From the NCBI GenBank assembly GCA_963771845.1, contig CAVYVC010000020.1:245767-309766 (forward strand): a stretch of 64,000 bases of DNA. The letters are read 5' to 3'. This document shows, one piece after another, positions 52,266 through 61,080 of this stretch; the stretch's first letter is position 1; every line of letters starts with the position of its first letter. Position numbers and translations under genes: made by a program. The notes below the pieces were generated by a model, which saw only the letters and a program-made list of their open reading frames with translations, was not told the DNA's origin and made no database searches. Origin of the DNA: VAZQ01 sp963771845 (GTDB taxonomy: Bacteria > Pseudomonadota > Alphaproteobacteria > Rhizobiales > Xanthobacteraceae).

Positions 52266-53849
52266 ATGACACCGATGAAATCCGAAGAGACTATCGGCGC
52301 GAAAGGGCGGCCGTTCACGGGGGCGGAATATCTTGCCAGTCTCAGGGATGGACGCGAGATCTATATCTACGGCGAGCGCGTCGACGACGTCACCCGTCAT
52401 CCCGCATTTCGCAATGCGGCGCGCTCCATTGCCCGGCTTTACGACGCTTTGCACGACGCAAAGACCAAAGACCTGCTGACCTGGCCGACCGATACCGGCT
52501 CGGGCGGCTTCACACACAAGTTCTTTCGGGCGGCTCGTTCGCGCGAGGAATTGATCGCGCAGCGCGACGCGATCGCTCAATGGGCGCGCATGTCGTATGG
52601 CTGGATGGGACGCTCGCCCGATTACAAGGCGTCGTTGATGAACACGTTGGGCGCCAACCATGAATTCTATGGCAAGTTCGCCGACAACGCACTTGCATGG
52701 TATCGGCGCGCGCAGGAGCACGTGCTCTTCATGAATCATGCCATCGTCAATCCGCCCGTCGACCGCGCCCGCGCGCCGGATCAGGTCAAGGATATCTTCA
52801 TCACCATTCAAAAAGAGACTGACGCCGGTATCTACGTCAGCGGCGCCAAGGTCGTGGCCACCTCTTCCGCGCTCACGCATTACAATTTCCTCGGCCAGAA
52901 TGCCGCCGTGCCGACGCACGATACGGATTTGGCCGTGATGTTCATTGCGCCGATGAACGCGCCGGGGGTCAAGCTCATCTGCCGCACCTCGTATGAAATG
53001 ATGGCAAGCGTGATGGGCAGCCCGTTCGACTATCCGCTGTCGTCGCGCTTCGACGAGAACGATGCAATCTTCGTCTTCGACAACGCTTTCATTCCCTGGG
53101 AAGACGTGCTGCTGCACCGCGATCTCGAGAAGCTAAAAGTCTTCTTCCCGCAATCCGGGTTCCTGGCCGGATATCAGTTCCAGGGCTGCACGCGGCTCGC
53201 GGTCAAGCTCGACTTTCTGGTCGGCGTGATTGCCAAGGCGCTGCGCGCGACCGGCGCCGATGATTTCCGCGGCAACCAGGCGATGCTCGGTGAGATCATC
53301 GCATGGCGCAATCTGTTCTGGGCGCTGACCGACGCAATGGCGGCCAATCCGACGCCATGGGTCGACGGTGCCGTGCTCCCCAACGTGCAGTCGGGATCGA
53401 GCTACCGGGTATTCGCGGGCGACGCCTACCGGCGCGTCAAGGAGATCGTGGAAAAAATCATCGCCTCCGCGCTCATTTATCTTCCTTCCTCCAACAAGGA
53501 TTTCAAGAATCCCGCGATCGACAAATATCTCGCAAAATACGTGCGCGGCTCGCACGGCATCGGTTACAAGGAGCGTATCAAGGTGATGAAGCTCCTGTGG
53601 GACGCGGTCGGCACCGAGTTTGGCGGGCGGCACGAGCTCTATGAAATGAATTATGCGGGAAACCACGAGGACATCCGCATCCAAGCGCTGTGGAACGCGC
53701 GAACGACCGGTGGGCTCGACGACATGATTGCGCTCGCCGACGAGTGCCTGGCGGATTACGACGAGAACGGCTGGCGCAATCCCGCATGGCTCGATCCGGA
53801 CGATGCCGCTTCGTCCGCCGGCGCGGACACCCCGCGCGCCGCGGAGTAG
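52266..53849 (+). CDS. 4-hydroxyphenylacetate 3-hydroxylase-family flavin monooxygenase (HpaB-like)
   Basis: A 527-residue FADH2-dependent monooxygenase of the HpaB/PvcC family, which ortho-hydroxylates phenols. Motifs include RPFTGAEYLASLRDGREIYI, YGERVDDVTRHPAFRN, GANHEFYGKFADNALAWYRR and the flavin-binding GIYVSGAKVVATSSALTHYN. ATG 52266 (MTPMKSEE) lies just after the repeat; the longer frame from 51963 reads through that repeat and is not believable. It is three bases before its flavin reductase. Some family members act on other aromatics or are 4-hydroxybutyryl-CoA dehydratase-like, but the paired reductase favours the oxygenase. Confidence 0.92.
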   Translation: MTPMKSEETIGAKGRPFTGAEYLASLRDGREIYIYGERVDDVTRHPAFRNAARSIARLYDALHDAKTKDLLTWPTDTGSGGFTHKFFRAARSREELIAQRDAIAQWARMSYGWMGRSPDYKASLMNTLGANHEFYGKFADNALAWYRRAQEHVLFMNHAIVNPPVDRARAPDQVKDIFITIQKETDAGIYVSGAKVVATSSALTHYNFLGQNAAVPTHDTDLAVMFIAPMNAPGVKLICRTSYEMMASVMGSPFDYPLSSRFDENDAIFVFDNAFIPWEDVLLHRDLEKLKVFFPQSGFLAGYQFQGCTRLAVKLDFLVGVIAKALRATGADDFRGNQAMLGEIIAWRNLFWALTDAMAANPTPWVDGAVLPNVQSGSSYRVFAGDAYRRVKEIVEKIIASALIYLPSSNKDFKNPAIDKYLAKYVRGSHGIGYKERIKVMKLLWDAVGTEFGGRHELYEMNYAGNHEDIRIQALWNARTTGGLDDMIALADECLADYDENGWRNPAWLDPDDAASSAGADTPRAAE

Positions 53850-53852
53850 GCC

Positions 53853-54407
53853 ATGAGTTGGATTGACCAACGGCCCGACGATGCAATGGACGGCGCGTTC
53901 ACCGCCGTCGGGCCGGAAAACGTGGCTACAATAGAACCCGCCGCCTTTCGCGAGGCGATGAGCCGGCTCGGCGCCGCCGTGCACGTGATCACGACCGCGG
54001 GGCCAGGCGGCAAGGCGGGAGCCACCGCGACGGCTGTTTGCTCGGTCTCCGATGTCCCGCCCACTTTGCTGATGTGTCTCAACCGGCGCAGTCAGACCAA
54101 TCCCGCGGTGGTGGAAAACGGCGTTTTCTGCGTCAACACGCTGGGCGACGGCGGTGCCGAGATCGCCGATATCTTTGCCGGACGCACGGGCGTTCTAGGC
54201 ACCGACCGGTTTGCGACCGGCGAGTGGACGACGCTCTCCACCGGCAGCCCTGTTCTCGTCACCGCGGTGGTCGCATTCGATTGCCGCATCGTGGAAGTGC
54301 GATCGGTCGGCACCCACAACGTGTTTTTTGGGGCGGTGGAAGCCGTGCGGCTCGGCCAGGGCGGTCCGGCGCTTGTTTATCACGACCGTGCCTACAAGCG
54401 GGTATAA
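53853..54407 (+). CDS. Flavin reductase (HpaC/DIM6-NTAB family)
   Basis: A 184-residue NAD(P)H:flavin oxidoreductase delivering reduced FAD to the HpaB-like oxygenase. FREAMSRLGAAVHVITTAGP, GATATAVCSVSDVPPTLLMC and the NPAVVENGVFCVNTLG stretch are the flavin-binding signature of this fold. It follows the oxygenase after three bases, an obvious operon. Confidence 0.92.
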   Translation: MSWIDQRPDDAMDGAFTAVGPENVATIEPAAFREAMSRLGAAVHVITTAGPGGKAGATATAVCSVSDVPPTLLMCLNRRSQTNPAVVENGVFCVNTLGDGGAEIADIFAGRTGVLGTDRFATGEWTTLSTGSPVLVTAVVAFDCRIVEVRSVGTHNVFFGAVEAVRLGQGGPALVYHDRAYKRV

Positions 54408-54592
54408 AAGCACCGGCCGCTTCCCGGCACCTATCCGGATCGTACAATCCATCGCAGCGGCGCGTGCCGCTAAGGTTAAAAAAGAGTTTCCGTTGTGCCT
54501 CCAATTGCGAGCAGCTAGAGCCAGACCGCGTCGATCGATGAGATGCTGTTGCTACTGTGCAATTGCCCGTCGATCGACGATGGGAGGCTGCA

Positions 54593-55120
54593 ATGGGAAC
54601 CGTTGCCCGGCTTGGCTCGGTGAATGCGGCCATCATCGCGCTCTATTTTGCCCCGGTCTGGGGTGGTGATGGATTGCGGGCACTGATCTCTCCGTTTTAC
54701 GGGTTTGAAGATCAGGTGCAGGCGACGGCCGCGAACTACTTTCGCGATCTGTTCGAACTGACCTTGGCCGGTCTCCTGCGGACCTCCAGTATTCTTGCTG
54801 GAACGAAATTCGTCATCGCCATCGGCTTCCTGGCCTATTTGATCGACTTTGCGCGCTCGCTCGTGGTCGGACGCGAGATCAATCGTGAGACGCGTGATGG
54901 GATTCTCGTCTTTGCGGCTTGCGCGCTCATGTTTTGGGCCTGGCCGGCGCTGATGAGTGGCGATCCCGCGCTCATCCGGCTGCATGCGAGCCAGTTTCTG
55001 CTGCTCTTGAGTCCAATGATCGTCATCGTGTTCGAAAACCAGATCGAGGAGATGAAGGCTGCGCCGCGGCGCCCGGCCTTGCCCCTCGTCGGCGAGCAAG
55101 CGGTCGCACTGCCGGCTTGA
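54593..55120 (+). CDS. Hypothetical membrane protein
   Basis: A 175-residue protein from ATG 54593 with GGGAGG eight bases upstream. Four hydrophobic segments: VNAAIIALYFAPVW, FVIAIGFLAYLIDFA, ILVFAACALMFWAWPAL and FLLLLSPMIVIVF. A short acidic-basic tail follows. No family recognised. Confidence 0.65.
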   Translation: MGTVARLGSVNAAIIALYFAPVWGGDGLRALISPFYGFEDQVQATAANYFRDLFELTLAGLLRTSSILAGTKFVIAIGFLAYLIDFARSLVVGREINRETRDGILVFAACALMFWAWPALMSGDPALIRLHASQFLLLLSPMIVIVFENQIEEMKAAPRRPALPLVGEQAVALPA

Positions 55121-55134
55121 CGATAACGGCTGGG

Positions 55135-56454
55135 TTATCGCTTGCCCGGGCGTCCGTGCAGCATTCCGACGATACGATCAATGAAGGTCTGAGCGGCGCC
55201 CTGGTAGGCCATGGGCTCAAACAGTTTTGCGAGCTCTCCGATCGAAAGATGAGGCTTCACGCGCTCATCCTGCGCAAGCAGGTCTTGTAGATCGCACTTG
55301 TTGGCCAAGGCCTTGATGCTGATCTCTTCAACGATCCGGTTCGCCTCCTCTTTTCCGATTTTCGCCGACAGCGCCGCCACCACCGGCTCAGCCATGACCG
55401 CGCCGTATGTGGCGCCGATATTGGCGCGCATGCGCTCGCTGTCGATTTCCAGCTTCTCGGCAGCACTCACAACCGCGGAGAGGGCGCCCGAGCTCGCGAG
55501 CGCGATTGCCGCAACGATCAGCGCATCCGGGGACCACTCATCAAGCCCTCGCTCATGTTCCTGCACCTGAGCAGCCAGCATGGCCGCCGCCAGATTGGGG
55601 ACCATGGTCGCGGCGGCGAGCGCGGCTGAGACCGAGGGCGCGAGTGCTTCTTTCACTTCCGTTTGCATCAGCAGCGATAGGTCACGGGCGATTTTGCCGC
55701 AGGTTCCCGTGAGGATTGCAAAACCACAGGTGGTTTCGGCGAGCCGGTCGCGGTGACTATGCCAGGGCGCCTCGGGCAGCGGCAGATCGAGCAATGCCGC
55801 CAGCCGTTCAGCCACATCAAGGCCACGCTCGTTGAGCGAGGCCAGAGTGCCGGCCTCGCCGCCGAACTGCAGCACCAGCGCCTCGCGGCGCAACCTCCGC
55901 AGCCGGTCGCGTGAGCGCGCGAGCGCTGCCGCGTAGCCCGCGAACTTGAGCCCGAGCGGCATCGGCAATGCATGTCGAAGGCCGGCGCGTCCCACGGTGC
56001 CGGTCCGGCGATGCCGTCCCGCAAGCGCCGTAAATCCATCCACCGCGCGGTTGAGGTCGCCGAGAAGAACATCGATCGCCGCCCGCAGATCGAGCACGAG
56101 TGCCGTGTCGATGAGGTCACGGCAGCTTGCGCCGAAGTTTACATAGGCCGCGGCGGTCGCGTCGGTCTTCGCCACCTGCGCGGCAAGAGCCTTGAGCACC
56201 GGAGCGGCGGTATTGCCGCAGACCTGCGCTTCTTCGCCCAGTGCATTGAGGTCGTAGTGCTCCGTGCGCGCCGCATTGGCAATGACATCGATTGCGAGAG
56301 CAGGAATAATGCCGAGAGCGGCTTGTGCCCGCGCCAGCGCAAGTTCGAAATCGAGCATGCGCTGGAGGCGCGCACGATCACTGAGAGCTTCGCGCATGCC
56401 CGGGCTTGACATCATTGGGCTTAGAAGCCCGGACGGCGAAAGCGGATTGATCAT
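55135..56454 (-). CDS. PcaB-like (3-carboxy-cis,cis-muconate cycloisomerase family) protein lacking the signature loop
   Basis: A 439-residue member of the ASL/fumarase superfamily, closest by eye to PcaB: NPLSPSGLLSPMMSSPGMRE, LDFELALARAQAALGIIP, AGLRHALPMPLGLKFAGYAA and VQEHERGLDEW are typical. The third superfamily signature GSSxMPxKxNP, which carries the catalytic loop, is missing: the sequence goes from MQTEVKEALAPS straight to VSAALAAATMVPN near residue 272. The first signature is also altered (NFGASCRDLIDTALVL instead of WGATSQDxxDTA). Probably without the usual lyase/cycloisomerase activity. ATG 56454 is the family start. No other pca genes adjoin it. Confidence 0.8.
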   Translation of the reverse strand: MINPLSPSGLLSPMMSSPGMREALSDRARLQRMLDFELALARAQAALGIIPALAIDVIANAARTEHYDLNALGEEAQVCGNTAAPVLKALAAQVAKTDATAAAYVNFGASCRDLIDTALVLDLRAAIDVLLGDLNRAVDGFTALAGRHRRTGTVGRAGLRHALPMPLGLKFAGYAAALARSRDRLRRLRREALVLQFGGEAGTLASLNERGLDVAERLAALLDLPLPEAPWHSHRDRLAETTCGFAILTGTCGKIARDLSLLMQTEVKEALAPSVSAALAAATMVPNLAAAMLAAQVQEHERGLDEWSPDALIVAAIALASSGALSAVVSAAEKLEIDSERMRANIGATYGAVMAEPVVAALSAKIGKEEANRIVEEISIKALANKCDLQDLLAQDERVKPHLSIGELAKLFEPMAYQGAAQTFIDRIVGMLHGRPGKR

Positions 56455-56588
56455 AGGCGGATCACACTCGAAGCCGGCCGCCGCGTGATGGCCGAGGCTG
56501 CGCGAGCATGGCAGGCAATGAACAAAACCAGTTTCCCTCCTCCGCGCCAAACCTTTATATCTGCAACTCGAACCAGGGAGAACCGGCG

Positions 56589-57038
56589 ATGGCGATGACC
56601 ATGAATGGGCAAGTCCAGCTTCCGGCAAGGCGCGAGGTGGTCTGGGAAAAGCTCAATGATCCCGAAGTGCTCAAGACCTGCATCCCCGGCAATGAGCAGT
56701 TCGACAAGGTCGGGGATAATGAATTCCATGCCATTGCGACCGTGAAGGTGGGGCCGGTCAAGGCGCGCTGGAAAGGCAAGGTGCGGCTTTCGGACCTTGA
56801 CCCGCCCAACGGCTACCGCATTTCGGGAGAAGGGGACGGTGGTGTTGCCGGCTTTGCACGGGGAGGGGCCAAGGTGTCGCTCTCGGATAAGGACGGAGGG
56901 ACGCTGCTCAGTTACGACGTCGAGGCCCAGATCGGCGGGAAACTCGCGCAACTCGGACAGCGCCTCATCAACAGCGCGGCGAGGAAGACCGCAGATGATT
57001 TCTTCCAAAAATTTGCCGCCGCGGTGGCCGCGGGATGA
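56589..57038 (+). CDS. CoxG/SRPBCC-family protein (carbon monoxide dehydrogenase subunit G-like)
   Basis: A 149-residue START-like fold protein. MAMTMNGQVQLPARREVVWE, LNDPEVLKTCIPGNEQFDKV and KVGPVKARWKGKV are hallmarks of CoxG. In CO oxidisers CoxG anchors the Mo-dehydrogenase to the membrane; stand-alone CoxG-like genes are common and may bind quinone-like or lipid molecules. No coxMSL genes are here. ATG 56589 has GGGAGAA nearby upstream. Confidence 0.9.
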   Translation: MAMTMNGQVQLPARREVVWEKLNDPEVLKTCIPGNEQFDKVGDNEFHAIATVKVGPVKARWKGKVRLSDLDPPNGYRISGEGDGGVAGFARGGAKVSLSDKDGGTLLSYDVEAQIGGKLAQLGQRLINSAARKTADDFFQKFAAAVAAG

Positions 57039-57162
57039 GCCCTTGTGTGCCCATTCCAAGGCGTTTTGCGAAGCCCACTCTCATTGGTGTGAAAGCGAAT
57101 TGATTGCATTCCTCTCGTACTCTATTGACGAGAGCCGCCGGCTGCCGAAAACTCATTCTTTC

Positions 57163-57750
57163 ATGCCCAGGCGAAGCCTCAAATCCGGTGCTGCGATACT
57201 CGTCCTGCTCGCGACGGCCGTTGCGGCCTTCATCGCTCTCGTGCGCGTTCCCGGCGGAGCGCTATCCCCATCGCCGGCCAATGCCGCTTCCGAGCGCAGG
57301 CTGATTGCGGTCCAATCACCGCTGAGAGCGAGCAAAGCATCATTTTCACTCGATGATCTCGCTGGGGTGCGTCATGATCTTTCCGGCCCGCTGGGAGGAC
57401 TCGTCCTGGTGCATTTCTTTGCCACCTGGTGCGAGCCGTGCCGCGAGGAGCTGCCGGCACTGCAGCGCTTGAGCGACCGTGGCAAGGCTAGCTCGCTTGC
57501 GGTTTTTGCAATTTCCGTTGGCGAACCCGATATCCGCGTGCGCCGCTTCTTCGAGCCCATGCCGTTGACCTTTCCGGTGCTGCTTGACCGTGACAAGGAG
57601 GTCGCAAAAAACTGGCAGGTTGAGACGCTGCCCACAACCTACGTGCTCGATGGCGAGCGCAAGCCGCGCCTGCTGGTCGAGGGCGAGTTCGAATGGGACC
57701 AGTTGAAAGTAGGAGAGCTTTTGGATGCCGTTTCATCGCGAGGAGAATGA
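57163..57750 (+). CDS. TlpA/ResA-type thiol-disulfide oxidoreductase
   Basis: A 195-residue periplasmic thioredoxin. An N-terminal anchor or signal (GAAILVLLATAVAAFIAL) is followed by the domain with active site FFATWCEPCREELPAL (Cys90, Cys93) and the cis-Pro loop VETLPTTYVLD. Three bases separate it from the transglutaminase-like gene. It could draw electrons from the CcdA encoded at 45350. Confidence 0.93.
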   Translation: MPRRSLKSGAAILVLLATAVAAFIALVRVPGGALSPSPANAASERRLIAVQSPLRASKASFSLDDLAGVRHDLSGPLGGLVLVHFFATWCEPCREELPALQRLSDRGKASSLAVFAISVGEPDIRVRRFFEPMPLTFPVLLDRDKEVAKNWQVETLPTTYVLDGERKPRLLVEGEFEWDQLKVGELLDAVSSRGE

Positions 57751-57753
57751 ACG

Positions 57754-58857
57754 ATGACAATGAACAGGCGCGATTTCGTCAACGCCGGAATATCGGCCTC
57801 GTTTTTCGCCATGCTGCCGGGCTCTGCGTCCGCACAGCGGTCGTTTTCGCCGCAACCGGACGTTTGGCGCAATTTCGAGATCGCGACCCGCGTCGAGCTT
57901 GCGCCCGGGCAGGGCGTCAGCCAGGCCTGGATCCCGCTGCCGGCGGTGAACGAGCCCGACTGGATTAGGCCCCTCGATAATAAATGGCAGACGAACGCGC
58001 GCTCGGCGGCCGTCGAGCGCGACCCGAAATATGGGGCCGAAATGCTGCACGTCGAGTGGGCGGCAGGCGATGCGCCCGTCGTTGAGGTGACCAGCCGATT
58101 CGCGACTCGCGACCGCGGCATGGATCTGGCCAAGCCGCGAGAGCCGGCGCCGCTTACGCAAGCGCAACGCAAGCTCTACACCGAGGCAACTGCGCTCATT
58201 CCGACCGATGGAATTGTCAAACAGACCGCCGACACTGTCACCGCCGGGGCGGATTCCGAGATCGCGAAAGCGCGCGCAATCTATGAGTGGATCGTCGACA
58301 ACACGTTCCGCAATGCGAAGACCCGCGGCTGCGGAGTGGGGGACGTGGCTGCCATGCTGCGCACCGGCGATCTCGGCGGCAAATGCGCCGACCTCAACGC
58401 GCTTTATGTGGGCCTTGCGCGCGCGGTCGGGCTGCCCGCACGCGATCTCTATGGCATTCGCGTCGCACCCTCGAAATTCGGCTACAAGAGCCTTGGTACC
58501 GGATCGGAAATTATCAGCAAGGCGCAGCACTGCCGCGCCGAGGTCTACATCACAGGCTTGGGCTGGGTGCCGGTCGATCCAGCCGACGTGCGCAAGGTCG
58601 TGCTCGAAGAGCCGCCCGGCAACCTGGCGCTGACCAACCTGAAAGTGACCGCCGCCCGCCGGACGCTGTTCGGCGCGTGGGAGATGAACTGGCTCGCCTA
58701 CAACACGGCACACGATGTGAAGTTGCCGGGCTCGAACGGGCCGGCGGTCGAATTCCTGATGTATCCCCAGGCCGAGATTGCCGGTACGCGTCTCGACAGC
58801 CTCGATCCGGATACGTTCAAATACGTCATCACGGCGAAGGAATTGACGCCGACCTAA
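57754..58857 (+). CDS. Tat-exported transglutaminase-like protein
   Basis: A 367-residue protein with a twin-arginine signal (NRRDFVNAGISASFFAML, cut after SASA). The transglutaminase-like core has the catalytic Cys in GGKCADLNALYVGLARAVGL, the His in HCRAEVYITGLG and the Asp in WVPVDPADV. Bacterial members act as periplasmic peptidases or amidases. Co-transcription with the TlpA-like protein suggests its Cys needs keeping reduced, which is inference. Confidence 0.88.
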   Translation: MTMNRRDFVNAGISASFFAMLPGSASAQRSFSPQPDVWRNFEIATRVELAPGQGVSQAWIPLPAVNEPDWIRPLDNKWQTNARSAAVERDPKYGAEMLHVEWAAGDAPVVEVTSRFATRDRGMDLAKPREPAPLTQAQRKLYTEATALIPTDGIVKQTADTVTAGADSEIAKARAIYEWIVDNTFRNAKTRGCGVGDVAAMLRTGDLGGKCADLNALYVGLARAVGLPARDLYGIRVAPSKFGYKSLGTGSEIISKAQHCRAEVYITGLGWVPVDPADVRKVVLEEPPGNLALTNLKVTAARRTLFGAWEMNWLAYNTAHDVKLPGSNGPAVEFLMYPQAEIAGTRLDSLDPDTFKYVITAKELTPT

Positions 58858-58891
58858 TCCGTCGGATCTTGCACTGCTTTCGGACATGCGC

Positions 58892-58920
58892 GCATGCCCG
58901 CGCGTAGCGCGCGGGCATGC
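58892..58920. terminator. Hairpin between convergent genes
   Basis: GCATGCCCGCGC and GCGCGGGCATGC form a perfect 12-bp stem with loop GTAGC, 35 bases after the transglutaminase stop and 50 before the end of the DoxX gene. A further weaker pair, CCGGATGCGGC/GCCGCATCCGG, follows. Likely bidirectional terminator. Confidence 0.6.
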
Positions 58921-58972
58921 GATGCTCAAGCATCCCGGATGCGGCTGGGTCGCCGCATCCGGTGCATGAACG

Positions 58973-59461
58973 TCAGGCGACCAGCGGGCGCAACACCGGA
59001 TGGTGCTCGAAGAACTTGAATTTCTCGACCACGCCGTCGAGACCCCAGACGTGTCCGGCACGCTTGGCGATCAGGTAGACGCACACCACCGCATAGACGA
59101 TGTGGTAGTCGATGATGAAATTGTTGGCGTTCTCGATGAACGGCCAGTCCATATGCGCCGTCCAGTACATGAGGAGCAGCGCCACGCCGAACGCCGCGCT
59201 CACGCGCACCAAGAGGCCGACGAGCAGCGAGAGCCCGATCAGTAGGTGACCGTAGCTGACCAGGAACGTCAGGATGGGATCGAGCGCCGGCGTCGCCAGC
59301 ACGGCGTAGACATCATGGAAAGTCTTGGTATGGCTCAGAAAACCCGCGGCGCTGAACTTCGGGTTGAACATGCCCTGGTGGGAGGCGGCATAGAGGAAGG
59401 TCCATGCCATAAGCATGCGGAATACGAAGACAAAGCCGCGGTCGGAGCTCGGTTCAGTCAT
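58973..59461 (-). CDS. DoxX-family membrane protein
   Basis: A 162-residue four-span protein, with FRMLMAWTFLYAASHQGMFN, LLIGLSLLVGLLVRVSAAFG and AVVCVYLIAKRAG as the clearest segments. DoxX proteins include the small subunit of thiosulfate:quinone oxidoreductase, but many family members have no known role. Confidence 0.85.
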   Translation of the reverse strand: MTEPSSDRGFVFVFRMLMAWTFLYAASHQGMFNPKFSAAGFLSHTKTFHDVYAVLATPALDPILTFLVSYGHLLIGLSLLVGLLVRVSAAFGVALLLMYWTAHMDWPFIENANNFIIDYHIVYAVVCVYLIAKRAGHVWGLDGVVEKFKFFEHHPVLRPLVA

Positions 59462-59622
59462 TGGTATAGCCTTTCCCGGTCGTCAAAGCAGAATCTGATG
59501 GTTCAATAAATGATGGAAGCCGCCGCAAGCGGCTTTGATCTAGCTCAAAAAACCGAAGATGATTATTGCGGCGGGGACAGGCGGCCGTCCCCGGGGGAGC
59601 GTGGCCAGGAAAAGCTCCCGCG

Positions 59623-61068
59623 CTACATCATGCCAAGCGCCCGCGGCAGCCAAAGGCTCAGCCCGGGCAAGTAGGTCACCACGACGAGAAACACGACCAT
59701 TGTGATCAACCATGGCAGCACCGCCACCGTCAGCTCGGTGATGCCTATACGGGCGATGGTGGAGGCGACGTAAAGGTTGAGCCCGACCGGCGGGTGGCAG
59801 AGGCCCACCTCCATGTTGACGTCGATCACGATCCCGAAATGCACGGGATCAATGTTCAGCCGTTTTGCCGCCGGATACAGAATCGGGGCCATGATCAGGA
59901 TAACCGAGGAAGGATCCATAAAATTCCCCGCAAGCAGAAGGAGCACGTTCACCAGCAGCAGGAAACCGATCGGCCCGAGATTCTGTGCGAGGATCCAGTC
60001 GGCAAGCGTGTTAGGAATGTTCTCGTTGGTGAGCACGAACGAGAACAGCACCGCGTTGGTGATGATATAGAGCAGCATCGCGCTCATGTTGGACGCTTGC
60101 AGCAGCACGCGGGGGACGTCTTCGATCTTGAGCGCCTTGTAGACGAAGACCGAAACGAAGAAGGAATAGACGGCGGCCATGGCGGCTGCTTCGGTGGCCG
60201 TGAAGACGCCGCTATAGATGCCCCGATGATGATGACGACGAGCATCAGGCCCCAGACGCTCTGGCGGAATGCGCGCCAGCTCTCTGCCCAGCTTGCTCTC
60301 TGCATGCGCGGGTAATTGCGCTTCCTGGCGAGATACCAGGTCACGCTGCAGAGCATGACGGTCAGCAGCGTGCCCGGCAGCAGGCCGGCCACGAACAGCG
60401 CGCCGACGGACGTGTTGGTGGAGATGGCGTAGATCACCTTGGGGATCGACGGCAGCATCAGGATGCCGAGCGAGCCGGCAACCGTGATGACGCCCGCGCC
60501 AAAACGCATGGGATAGCCGTGGCGCACCATTTCGGGGAGCACGATCGAGCCGATCGCCACGACGGTGGCGACGCTCGACCCGCACACCAGCGCGAACATG
60601 GCACAGGCGACGATGCCGGCGAGCGCCAGGCCGCCATGCCAGTGCCCAACGACGGAGGTCGCAAAATCGATCATGCGCCGCGCCACCCCGCCGTGAGTGA
60701 GAAAACTTCCGGCGAGGATGAAGAAGGGGATCGCCATGATCTCGAAGCGCTCGATACCCGTGAAGAGCTTCAGTGCCAGTGCATCGATCGGCACTTCGGT
60801 CAACGTGAAAACGAAGATCAGAACGGTCAGACCAAGCGCGATCGAGATCGGCATGCCCGTGAACATGAGGGCAATGAGCAGAACGAAGATGAGACCGGCC
60901 CGCGGACCCGCGGAGATCGTCACGTAGCCGAACTTTGCCGCCAGACACAGCGCAACCAGCGCAATTGGAATGCCGATGAAAAAGTATGCGGCGATGCCGG
61001 AGCCTTGGGTTCGAGTTCGGAGGAAGCCCCGCTTTCTCGTCGATCGCGAATGCGGATGCGTGTGCCAT
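59623..61068 (-). CDS. dctM: TRAP transporter large permease DctM, two frameshifts
   Basis: The start (MAHASAFAIDEKAGLPPNSN) and the long C-terminal part (SGVFTATEAAAMAAVYSFFV to LSLWLPRALGMM) share one frame, but residues from GSGIAAYFFIGIPIALVALC to LMLVVIIIG lie in another. Two single-base losses explain this: one near 61001-61011 and one in the C4 run at 60221-60224 (expected IIIGGIYSGVF). Repaired, it is about 480 residues with 12 or more spans, the ion-coupled channel subunit. No DctP binding-protein gene is in the window. Sequence error or decay. Confidence 0.85.
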   Translation of the reverse strand: MAHASAFAIDEKAGLPPNSNPRLRHRRILFHRHSNCAGCAVSGGKVRLRDDLRGSAGRSHLRSAHCPHVHGHADLDRAWSDRSDLRFHVDRSADRCTGTEALHGYRALRDHGDPLLHPRRKFSHSRRGGAAHDRFCDLRRWALAWRPGARRHRRLCHVRAGVRVERRHRRGDRLDRAPRNGAPRLSHAFWRGRHHGCRLARHPDAAVDPQGDLRHLHQHVRRRAVRGRPAAGHAADRHALQRDLVSRQEAQLPAHAESKLGRELARIPPERLGPDARRHHHRGIYSGVFTATEAAAMAAVYSFFVSVFVYKALKIEDVPRVLLQASNMSAMLLYIITNAVLFSFVLTNENIPNTLADWILAQNLGPIGFLLLVNVLLLLAGNFMDPSSVILIMAPILYPAAKRLNIDPVHFGIVIDVNMEVGLCHPPVGLNLYVASTIARIGITELTVAVLPWLITMVVFLVVVTYLPGLSLWLPRALGMM

Positions 61069-61080
61069 TGATGCTTCCCC

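Noticed and set aside
52266..56454. A complete 4-hydroxyphenylacetate or protocatechuate pathway
   Set aside because: Only the HpaB/HpaC pair and one PcaB-like gene without its catalytic loop are present; no ring-cleavage dioxygenase gene is in the window.
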